Part shown: piece after piece, positions 12,101 through 21,143 of the stretch | Position numbering within the stretch: the first letter of the stretch is position 1 | Layout of the letters: the number at the start of each line of letters is the position of its first letter | DNA from: Xiphophorus maculatus | Taxonomy: Eukaryota; Chordata; Actinopteri; Cyprinodontiformes; Poeciliidae | Assembly: GCF_002775205.1 (NCBI RefSeq) | Contig: NC_036453.1 | Location: 27,264,713-27,328,712, forward strand | Reading direction: 5' to 3' | DNA: 64,000 nucleotides | Program-made: the position numbers and the translations under genes | Notes under the pieces: model-generated | Seen by the model: only the letters and a program-made list of their open reading frames with translations | Told to the model about the DNA's origin: nothing | The model's database searches: none

Positions 12101-13042
12101 GCCCAACATAAGACTAATCACCGCTGGCTTGGACGGAAGCATGCCATGAAGCAGAATATGGGGTATTCGAAGAGCACGCCATAATCTCATGCTTTCTTGT
12201 AGGACTGTTTACAAAGAACGGCTCGGACTGGAAACACGATTGGAACAAGTGTTGGATCATCTGGGCCTATACTTAGATTAAGTGAAGGTGAATGCTTTTT
12301 TTGGTCTATTCAATAATGTTCAATAATGCTATGTTGGTACGTTAAACGGCCACCATATATTGTTACCTCTGATACAGCTGCGCAGGAAAGCTTAAAATAA
12401 ATGTATCTTTTCTCGCTGTAGAACAATCCACTTGTAGTTTAACATGCTTAGAGTAAATCTTTGAATTTTTCAGTGTGAAATCATGCTGCTAGTTCCCTTT
12501 TCTACAGCGATGTATTGGGCCCATAACAGAAAGAAAAAAGGTAGTAAATATTTGCCACAAAACTCTGGATTTTTAAAATGAATCTCAAACATTTTCTAGA
12601 AAAAAAAACTGGAACATTTCTGACCACCTAAAGTCAAAAGCCTGTGAGAAAAAAACCCAACAACTGGACATTTCTGAGTTTTAAAAGTAAAAAAAGACTT
12701 TTGAAACAGAAATTTTTACATTTTTGTACTGGAAAACTTCTGAAATGAATCTAAAAGGTTTTTTGGTGAAAATTATTCCTTTTTTCTATCTATGATGGCC
12801 CTGAAACGCCGGTGTACCTTTCATTGAATTGTGTCGATGTAAACATTATTTCAGAGTCCCTGGAGGAGAAGCTCAACACCATCCACATAGTCGGCTTCTC
12901 CTGTCTTGGAGTCGGTGTGTGTCTCTGCTTCATTGTGGGATTCGTCTGCCTGTTTTACTGTCAAAGGAACCGCATCGGACACTACAACTTCAACGTCAAA
13001 CCCAAAGAGGAAAACTTCACCTACCTTGTTTTTAACACTTAG
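5914..13042 (+). CDS. umodl1: Uromodulin-like 1-type ZP-domain membrane protein (3' exons)
   Basis: Ten confident exons: 5914-6171, 6482-6594, 7183-7402, 7936-8073, 8168-8895, 9010-9170, 10594-10830, 11889-12045, 12203-12287 and 12855-13042 (TAG stop). All have AG acceptors and GT donors, and the phases fit at every junction (1,0,1,1,0,2,2,0,1). The protein order is fibronectin III, SEA, Ca-binding EGF, Thr/Ser-rich mucin stretch, ZP domain, RTAR site, one membrane span and a short cytoplasmic tail. This order matches the C-terminal half of UMODL1; UMOD itself lacks the fibronectin and SEA modules. ZP proteins are secreted or membrane-anchored glycoproteins that polymerise once cleaved near the membrane. 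The 5' end is missing. An unnamed fish ZP paralogue remains possible, so the symbol is less certain than the architecture. Confidence 0.8.
6482..7402 (+). other. umodl1: SEA domain (two exons)
   Basis: Exons 6482-6594 and 7183-7402 join in phase 0. The first gives 'TRLTNIKFNQDLSNSSSQAY' followed by an 'LTETFTQE' helix. The second gives 'IYKSLP' and then 'FYLGSVVVDFSIIF'. The GSVVV at 7264-7278 is the canonical SEA self-cleavage motif, cut between Gly and Ser. After cleavage the two parts stay associated, which is known for SEA mucins; that it happens here is inferred from the motif. Confidence 0.8.
7936..8073 (+). other. umodl1: Calcium-binding EGF-like domain exon
   Basis: A phase 1-1 exon of 138 nt starts 'DFDEC' and contains six Cys in EGF spacing, ending in 'GRKCQ'. 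'D-x-D-E-C' is the start of the Ca-binding EGF class. An aromatic residue in 'SYTCICLDGF' agrees with the consensus. Confidence 0.85.
8168..8895 (+). other. umodl1: Mucin-like stretch and start of the ZP domain
   Basis: A single 728-nt exon. Roughly the first 180 residues are dominated by Thr, Ser, Pro and Ala, with runs such as 'PTTTTTPS'. This is a densely O-glycosylatable spacer. From 'SVHCRVAAITVTL' the ZP domain begins, with the first three ZP cysteines in 'SVHC', 'MPEC' and 'NECG'. The exon ends in phase 0 at 'RLVH|gtaagt'. Confidence 0.8.
9010..12287 (+). other. umodl1: Rest of the ZP domain and furin-like site
   Basis: Exons 9010-9170, 10594-10830, 11889-12045 and 12203-12287. Recognisable ZP blocks are 'MYTASVKLFNSMDPYTAEGG', 'VPIMCSY', 'VINKCW', 'VYLHCKVQIC'-type sequence (here 'VIYLHCKVQICVQ') and 'NTCIPDC'. 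With the previous exon the domain has about ten Cys, as in UMOD-class ZP modules. 'RTAR' just after the last Cys fits the minimal Arg-x-x-Arg furin-type cleavage site expected before the membrane span. Confidence 0.8.
10947..11159. mobile_element. hAT-like MITE in a umodl1 intron
   Basis: The left end 'caggggtgtcaaacttcag' and the inner inverted match 'ccttgaggactggag' are the ends I know from an abundant palindromic teleost MITE. The internal 'gcaacttttagatgtg' and 'cacatctaaaaactgcag' mirror each other. The 8-bp sequence TTCTATAT flanks both sides (10939-10946 and 11160-11167), as expected for a hAT target-site duplication. The far right end of the inverted repeat looks shortened. Confidence 0.7.
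12855..13042 (+). other. umodl1: Transmembrane and cytoplasmic tail exon
   Basis: The last coding exon encodes a hydrophobic segment rich in Gly, Val, Phe and Cys ('VGFSCLGVGVCLCFIVGFVC') followed by 'QRNR', a basic stop-transfer signal. This gives a type I topology. The tail of about 28 residues ends 'FTYLVFNT' and contains YLVF, a YxxPhi-type sorting motif. The stop TAG is at 13040-13042. Confidence 0.8.
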
Positions 13043-13450
13043 CATGGGAGTCCAGCTCCGGTCCTCTCGGGTTTAGTTCCACAGAATCCCGCTAATTAAT
13101 CATCATTAGCTTCAGGTGTGTTGAGCCAGTATAATAGCTAAAACATGCAGGACACCGACGCTTGTAAACTGACTTTGAACGCCACTGGAGCAGCAGCAGA
13201 AAAACACGCGTAGCAATTACAGAAACCTGCCACTAGGGGTCAGTGTTGGTATTTATGTCTGAGCTCACTTTGCATTTGAACCTACTTTTGGTCACCTTCA
13301 CCGGACTAAATATATTCAAGCAAGGAAAAGAAATTATGTTTGAAATATTAATTATTTAAAAATAGTAACTGTGATTGAATTTGAAAAATATTTAGCCTAT
13401 GACTTTATTAAAGTTAACATTTGTCCTAAACAGGTTTGGAATGTCAATTA

Positions 13451-13588
13451 AATAAAATATGAGCGCTTCGAATTAAATTATATTCTTTACACAAACTGCT
13501 GCATTCATATTCAACCATGCTAACGACCTAAAAAGAAACTTGCAGAAATGCTAATATTAACCTATGCTTCTCGAGGTGCTTCAATAAA
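13451..13588 (+). promoter_or_regulatory. Candidate polyadenylation signals of the umodl1-like gene
   Basis: AATAAA occurs at 13451-13456 and again at 13583-13588, about 410 and 540 nt after the stop codon. This is a plausible 3'UTR length. Which one is used cannot be told from sequence. Confidence 0.4.
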
Positions 13589-16500
13589 ATCAAATCATTC
13601 TCCACGTCCGATTAATTGGTCATGGGTGAACTTTGTAGTTCCTACTTCTCGGTTAATCGGATCAGTTGCTGAGCAGAGATGTCAAGCAGAGATTATGAGG
13701 AAGATCCAGCGTCTCTCCAGGCACACTTCCCATAATCCCTCACTGTTGAATGCCAGGTCATAAATGCGGCTCCTGGATCGACGGTCGAGGGGGTGAGTAC
13801 TAAATAATAGAGTCTTTCTCCGTGAAGGGGAGGCCCCTGGAGAAAGACTTGTTTTTTGAACCATCTGGAGGGCTCCAAATGCCCCACCTCCACATTAACC
13901 ATTCAGCCTTCCTCTCAAAAACCTGGCAACCAATCTCCATGGCAACAACTCAGAACACCGGAAAGAGGGAGACGGCCTTAACCAGTAGATGGAGGCTGAG
14001 GAGAAGGGAATGAGTGCAGAAAATTGGCAGAAATGTGCCTTTATTGCTGCAGATTCCCTTTTCTTTCTTCATGTCCGTGGCTTGGATATGCTGCAGGGAT
14101 TTCTGAAAACAGCAAATATTTAATAATTAAAAAATTTATAATCCTCGCACACCGAAGAGGACAATCAGGAATCCCCATGTGGAAGACGGAAAACAGCTGT
14201 CCTGGGAGAATTTGCTGCGTTTCTCCATCCGGCCCTTGGGAACAGCAAGGCGCGATGAAGGAACAACGCTAATTCTGAATGTAGTGAAAGGCAGCTTGCT
14301 CTGTAAGAGCTGCAACATGACCCACTTCCACACTCTTCTTCCTGTTTTCCTGCCTCCCCGCCTCCAGTCTGCCTCTATACATCCAGTTCCAGGAGGCTCA
14401 GAGACACATTCATCAGGTTTTTATTGAGCCTGGCTGTATTTGCGCCTGCATGGGGATTTTCTCTCATACAGGCCATTACTTTTTAAACATCCCCTCTGTG
14501 ATTTTATTCACCTGCTGAACCACAGATCTGCAGGGACTTAAAGCTACAGACCAGACTTTTTTCCTCTACAATCCACCTGACACTTTAGAAAGATTTTTCC
14601 CCCTATACAACATATTCCATTACCATTTTTTTAAATGTTTTATTTGCTGTTCCTATCAAGATAAAATATATCCTATTAAAAACAAGCTTCCATGGGCACT
14701 GGTGACACCACAAATAATTGTTCTTGATGTTTTTTGCCCTTTATTTACACTTCTAATCAATCTCATGCTTCACAGCTGTTTATTACTATACTATAACAGT
14801 GGAAGTTGTGTTTCTACTCAAAACCCATCAAAAGGCAAAGAGATTTTCAATCAGCCAAATCATACCAATTAGCGCCACCATGTCTCTACTCACAGTACAG
14901 TCTATACTTCACCTTGATTCCAGTCAAAACCAGAGACGAGTAATAAAAACTCCCACGGACTGGGAGTCAGAAAGACAGAAAGGCTTCAGGTGAGCTAAAG
15001 CAGTATAGGTAAGCCAACATAGCATTGGTAAGCTAAAGTAGCATAGGTAAGCTAAAGTAGCATAGCTAAGCCAATGTAGCATAGGTAAGCTAAAGTAGCA
15101 TAGCTAAGCCAACGTAGCATTGGTAAGCTAAAGCAGCATAGGTAAGCTAAAGTAGCATAGGTAAGCTAACATAGCTTTGGTAAGCTAATGTAGCATGGGT
15201 AAGCTCAAGCAGTATAGGTAACCTAAAGTAGCATAGGTAAGCTAAAATAGCATGGGTAAGCTAAAGCAGTATAGGTAAGCTAAAGTAGCATGGGTAACCT
15301 AAAGTAGCATGGGTAAGCTCAAGCAGTATAGGTAATCTAAAGTAGCATCGGTAAGCTAAAGTAGCATCGGTAAGCTAAAGTAGCATGAGTAAGTTCAAGC
15401 AGTATAGGTAACCTAAAGTAGCATCGGTAAGCTAAGGCAGCATCGGTAAGCTAAAGTAGCATCGGTAAGCTACAGTAGCATTGGTAAGCTACAGTAGCAT
15501 GGATGCAGACTGACAGTGAAACAACTGGAGGAAAATCACACATCTGCTTAGTGTGATCAAATCAGAATACATTTTAGAATTTTAAACAGAAAATTAACCC
15601 AATTCATATCAGTTAAAGTTGTAAAAATTGTCGTCACCCATCATTTGCTTCAGCTTCACCATCTATCTTAGCTTGGGTTTCCCTCAAGTCACCTATACAA
15701 CTGGCATTGCTGGGCGAAGCATTTTACATCCCAAATAAAGAGGGAGCTCATAGTAGTCTTCATGTTGTGGAGTCATAACAATAGCAACAACATGGCAATT
15801 TCAAACCTTGGCTCCGGGATTATGAATTATAAATGAGAGTCTCGTGAAGATGGCTGACTTGCTGATTAAGACCGACACATGGAGCTCCACCCTGTTCCCA
15901 AGTGTTCATCAGAGGCAAGAGCACAACACAGCAATCTGCTCCATCAGAGGAAGCTGTGACGAAGCCCGTCCCAGACAGGGAGCTCAGCTGATGCACTGTC
16001 AGTCTGTGACCTTGTAGGACTATTCTAAACGGGTCAGAAATACTGAGATGTAGTCTGGTTGACATGGCCTTCTGCTTTGTGTGCTTCAGAGATGCACCTC
16101 AGGTTTTGGTTATTACGTTTCCCTCCCAGGTTTTCTCCGGATTAAATGCACTAAACGGTTTATGTAAAAGTGTCCCCAAGCCAGAAGCGATATTCATGTT
16201 ATTCCTTGCGTCATCGTGACTTCTGCTATCCAATCACCTGTCCCCATGTCTGTCTGTTACATTCTGCATGCTGATTAATGCACTTACACCCCTCAGGATC
16301 CAATCTGTCCTCGTTCTGTTCTGCAAAATGAACCTCTAAGTGAAACATATAGGAAAATTTGGTTTTAAACAGAATATGAAGGGGGCTTTTCTAAGGGGAA
16401 ACACCAAGTGGAATAAAAGTAAGCGAGAGAAAAAGTTCATTTTGTAAAAAATCTATGCATATAACATGGGAAATTAAAAAGAAGAGGTTTGATTTTTACA

Positions 16501-16680
16501 GGCTTTCTGTCAGCAGTCAAGCTTATTCACTAAGACGGCTTCTGTTGTACAAAATTGAAAAACTTTGATGTCATTTTGAAAAAGGCACTAAAATCTCTAC
16601 CATGGCTGTGAGCTGTTCCCTCTGTGACGTTTTTTCATATTCTCAGCCTCAAAACACACAAAAAAAGAACAGCCTCACTA
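13589..16680. other. Intergenic DNA with a hairpin and a minisatellite
   Basis: Short open frames exist on both strands but none has splice support or family resemblance. Notable structures are the perfect hairpin at 13811-13849 and the 19-bp tandem repeat at 14988-15502, both listed separately. Confidence 0.6.
14988..15502 (+). repeat. 19-bp minisatellite, about 27 copies
   Basis: Tandem copies of a unit close to 'gtaagctaaagtagcatag' run for about 515 bp. Variants are at the 'catagg', 'catggg' and 'catcgg' positions and at 'taaag', 'tcaag' and 'tacag'. Copies are diverged by substitutions but keep the 19-bp spacing, which indicates an old array. Confidence 0.9.
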
Positions 16681-17934
16681 CAGTAAGGTAGGTTTACTTA
16701 TTTATTCCGACTAAAAGTGATCGATGTGTGGTACAGTTTTTGTGGGGTTATTAAGCACTTCTCGGTGTGACGTGACTACTAACAATGCTGACGTGTGCTC
16801 TTCAGACAGGATGGATGAGACCAGAAAATGATGTAGCACCTTGTGTCGTAATGCCACGGGGTCAAAAGGGCGAGGACGTCGGATCCGGAGGCTGCGGTCG
16901 AACATGCGCCAACACTTTTCGAACGAGCTGCTTATCCTTCTGCAGGGTTGAGAGTTTTTCTTTTTTCTTTTGTCACTTTTGTTGGGTTTGCCTCCTGAAC
17001 CTATCCAACTTCAAATTCTAGGTATATACACAGCAGAGCGACGGTCCAATCCGCCTCTGTCCGCGTGAGCCAAACTACTCGGTCTGGGTCACGTCTAGGG
17101 CAAAGCGAACGACGCCGCCGCTCCGCCGAGGCTCGCCTCCCTCCAGCAGTGGCTGTGTTCCTCCTCCAGCAGCACCCTGGGAATGATGATGACTGGGTCG
17201 GAGAACCTCGTCTTTAGAATCTCTAGGAGGCAGCACAATTTTTTTTTTTTTAGATACCAGAGACAGAGACAAAAAGAGACAGAGGATAAGGGATTTACCT
17301 TGGACAAAAACACAAAGTCGTCGTGTTGAGCTAAGCACCCTGAGACCGCTCATTACCGGGGCCCTCAGAAAGAGAAATAAAGCTAACAATGGGCTCTTTT
17401 TAAAAAATAAAAATACAAAGTCAAACAAACATCTCAATTAATTTCTTTAAAAACTGTCAGATACTCAGATTTCAATCTCCTGTTTCATCCAATCGCTTTC
17501 CAAGCTGTCGTTCGAGGAATGAGGGTCTCACGGTCGCTAAAAAAATGCAGTGCGACAATGGGATAAAAGAAAAAGAAAATCTCACTTAAAACAAATCAGA
17601 AGGAGCGATTAGATCGTTAGCATGCACTTACAATTTCCTCTGAAATGTGTCTTTCCGAGGAGGCGCTGCTTCCCTCATTCCATTCACACTCACCCTCCAT
17701 CTTATTTCCATGCTCAGCACTTGTTCAAGACAGAGGGCAAGGCCTAGGCCACTACGTAGAAGTGAAACTCAGATTGCAGGTCCAACAGAAAACAGTGGTG
17801 GCATGCGTCAGAAAACACATTCGAATGCAAACGAGGGTAAAGTGCAGAAGAAAAATGAAACTTTGACTTTTTGGGCTGAACGGGAGAGAGTTCGTTCATG
17901 TGAGCGGAGCACATGAGAGACCCGTCTCATGCAT
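16681..17934. other. CpG-rich patch with possible minus-strand exons
   Basis: This stretch is more GC- and CpG-rich than its surroundings. On the minus strand several exon-like signals line up: a segment ending 'gaaatt|gtaagt' at 17627, a 65-nt segment 17301-17365 between 'tttctctttctgag' and '|gtaaat', and an acceptor 'gctgcctcctag' at about 17223. An AATAAA lies at 16706-16701. Joining 17365-17301 to 17222-17095 gives an open frame ending 'ASFALP'. I recognise no protein, alternative frames are equally open, and plus-strand frames also exist. This may be an unannotated terminal exon set or a non-coding transcript. Confidence 0.25.
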
Positions 17935-17935
17935 T

Positions 17936-19050
17936 ACCTTGCAAACGTGTTGACACCCCCATTGGCTGTTTGACACTCTGTCATGTTTCAAACTTCACAA
18001 ACTTCTTGGCTCTTTTTAGAAAATATTTTTTATCGGGGTTCTATGTGCAACACCAAAACTGAAGTTGTGCATAAAGCGGATGGAAAATGATACACGGTTT
18101 ACACAGATTTTTATTCTAGCGTTCGCTTTCAAGACAGCTCAAGTTCAGTTAGTTTCGATAGAGAGCATCTGCGATTGCCACATCATAAATGATAAAAAAA
18201 TGTAGCTTTGGACTTTGACTAGGTCAGTTTAAATTGTGAAAATGCTTTAAACCAAGGGTGCTTAAGAAATAAATTAGGACAAAACTTGGCTTTTAAGTTA
18301 AAATCTACTTAGAAAACTTTTAGACGAACACATCTTTCCCAACCTTTCTGCTTTCCCTCTGTTGTCATGGTAACCACTACTACTACTAAGTGACCTATGC
18401 TCTAAACAGTACACCTCTCTGCACCCAAATCTGCTTTTAGTATAGTGCTATACTAAAACTTGGCTAAATACAGCAAGTGTTTTCAAATGAGGACTGGCCT
18501 ACATCTTGTTTTTATTGCTGAGAACAGATAAAATATTTCTTCAACTGAGTCCAAAGTCAGCTTGTTTTAAGCTGATGATTTTAGCCCACGTGACAAAACG
18601 TTTGGACGTCCCGGTTTTAAGCTAAATCAGTCTATTGTAACTCATGCTGTATGTCGGGGTTGTTGCTGTTGTATATTCTCTGAGGAATGTTCGATTTAAA
18701 GATATTAAATATGTTTACTGTAAATTCAGTGTTTATCTGCTGAAGTTACTTTTACATAGTTAATAGCTAATTAAGGGAACATCTGCACTTAGACTGATTT
18801 TAAATTAAACTCTTTACTCATGTAGTGACTTCTGAAGTCACTTAGTACCATTGGAGCTTTTTTAGGGGGCATCGGATTTAAAAAAAGCACACCACACTTT
18901 TCAGATTGTACGTCAAATAAGTCGAAAGCCATGTCGCATTTCCCACTTCACAGCCATGTGCCACTTAGTTTTGGTTTATCGCAAAGAATCCCAATAAAAA
19001 GCGCTGGAGTTTGCGGGTTGTGGGGATAGAATTACTTTCGCAAGGCACTA
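17936..19050 (-). mobile_element. Decayed Tc1-like element, inverted
   Basis: It starts with 'ccttgcaaacgtgttgacac' and ends with 'gaattactttcgcaaggcac', the two terminal repeats of the same Tc1-like family as the element at 1075-2092. Internal phrases such as 'gctcaagttcagttag', 'gagcatctgcgattgccac' and 'gactttgactaggtcag' read as the antisense of the transposase gene. No intact frame remains. Confidence 0.7.
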
Positions 19051-20105
19051 TATGAGAGGGCTGCTTCTTAAAATGGAACAGATTCAATCATGCAGTTTCC
19101 AGAAACCATGTAGGCCGGATGCATTACAGGAGCTGGTTCAGGAATGGTAAGAGATGGCTGGACTACACCTCAGGCCTCCTTAAGGGAAGCCGCGGGCGGG
19201 ATGTGAGACACGGCCTCCATCTCACCCTCCCCTCCCACTCTAGTGTCCATATGGAAGAGAAACACGGAGGGGAGTCGAGCAAAGACAATGTGGTGATTTG
19301 GTCTGAATAACAATAATAATAATAGAGAACAAAAAGAAAAAAAAAAATCAGAAAACTGTGCCACTGTAATCGAAAAACAAAAGCAGATCACGACTCCATG
19401 AGCAGGTATGAATGAGAATGAGAGGCGTTTTCTGGCTGCGTTTGGCTTTCTTTTGCTTCTGGCGTTGGGTTTACCTGGGATCGGGTAGTGCACAGCCCCA
19501 CAGGTGTTGCTTTAGGGTCTGCACCCAGCCAATATCTCGGATTGGCTGGCAGAGTTGTATGTAGTGGTACTGTTTAAGCACAACCCTTCAAATGAATCAG
19601 AATGTCACTCATTAGCACAGAACAAACTGGACACAGCATCATCTAGTAATAATAGTTAAAAATGACATATAGGAGAGAGGTAAGTCTATCACACATCTGT
19701 GTTTTTGGTTGTTTGAAGCACATGACATGTTTATTCTGGAATGAGCGTCTTCTTTTTCCACGCGCATGTTGCTCCATAAACCCGATGAGTTCTTGGAATA
19801 TATTGGAAAGTGATGCAAGAATAATATATTCTTCAGTCCCCACATCAGAGAAACATGCGCGTGTCGGAAAAGAAGAAGGTTCGGCTCATGCCAGAATGGG
19901 GGGGCGACTCTTAGCTAAGCGTAGCGGAGGGGTTAAAGGTGGGGGGATGTGAGAGCTACATTCTCTTCCATGTGGATAGACCTGATACAATGTAGTCTGT
20001 CACACAGACAAAGACTGGGACACGCTGACAGACACCTGCAACCAACTAACCTTTAACCATTCCTCTTAACAAAAAGAAGCAAAGAACACACTGCTTTTCT
20101 GCCTT

Positions 20106-20434
20106 TTTTTTTTTTGCATTTATTTAGAATGTTTCATTAAGTAAGACCAAGCAGATAAAACACAAGCACGTCACAGTTTTTTTTTTTTTGTCCAAGACAT
20201 AGCTTTCTTTAGCATACTTTCTATCCTTATTTTTGTCTAATAAATACATATAGATAGCACCGAGTGTGTGGTGTAATAATTTACATTTACAAGACAAGGT
20301 GCCCCCGCCTCCCTGTATCCTCACCCATTCACCCTCCCCAAACACCAATCAAAGGCTGCAAAATGCTAATGAGTCGGGCCCATGTCCCAGATGGGGTTGG
20401 TGTTCAGCTTGAATGTGTGCGGTGGTGATGGTTG
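20106..20434 (-). other. Candidate terminal coding exon with 3'UTR and poly(A) signal
   Basis: On the minus strand a strong acceptor ('cgctccgtcttctcag') at 20435 opens a 22-codon frame ending 'NPIWDMGPTH' with a TAG at 20368-20366. About 240 nt further on is 'aaataaatgc' followed by an A-rich tract near 20105. The exon starts in phase 0, which matches the phase-0 end of map6 exon 2. It could therefore be an alternative last exon of map6, or the end of another minus-strand gene. I do not recognise the peptide. Confidence 0.35.
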
Positions 20435-20847
20435 CTGAGAAGACGGAGCGAGGAGTCACAACTTTCAGTCATTCTGAATGAAGGGGATGTTGAGCTGCAG
20501 ACAAAGCGGTGGCAGCGTGACACAGAGACCGAGGCTTTACAGCTCTGATGGACCCAAGAACGGGATGCAGTGTTGTATCCTGACCAAGACGACCGGGATT
20601 GTTTGAGTTTTTTTACAGTCTGACCTTAGAAGCATCCATCCAATATCAAGACATCTATAATTTATTTTACCAGCTGGCAACAAAATTGCAAGAAGACATA
20701 ATTTGTGATTGTACCACGAATAAGAACAGGTATAGAAATGATAACTCTGTTAAAATAAAGAAATTACTTTGCTAATTTGAGTGTCAGGCTACAACATGTA
20801 TCCTAACACCGATAAAGTTTTACACCGATCAGTTCTTTGGACAAATG

Positions 20848-21143
20848 TTTATGGAAGCCTATTTCTGCCACGAATGAAAAAATACAAGTCCAACAGGAAG
20901 TCATAACTATGAGATTTAAAGTCATACTTTCAAGGATAAAAGTCCTAATTATTAGGTAGGAAGTCATAATTTCTATTTCAAAGTCAAAATCGTGAAAATG
21001 AAAGTTTTAGTTATAATCTTATAATGAGATAGAAAGTTAATTCTGACTTTGAAGGTCATTTCTACTTTCAGTGAAAAACAAATTTACATCCATATTTATG
21101 GGTTTTTATTTTTCCTTTTGTGGCAGAAATAGGCTTCCATAAA
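20848..21143. mobile_element. MITE with 24-bp terminal inverted repeats
   Basis: 'tttatggaagcctatttctg' plus 'ccac' at 20848-20871 is matched exactly by its reverse complement at 21120-21143. The 250-bp interior is AT-rich with several 'gtcataa'-like words and no open frame. This is a short non-autonomous DNA transposon. Confidence 0.75.
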
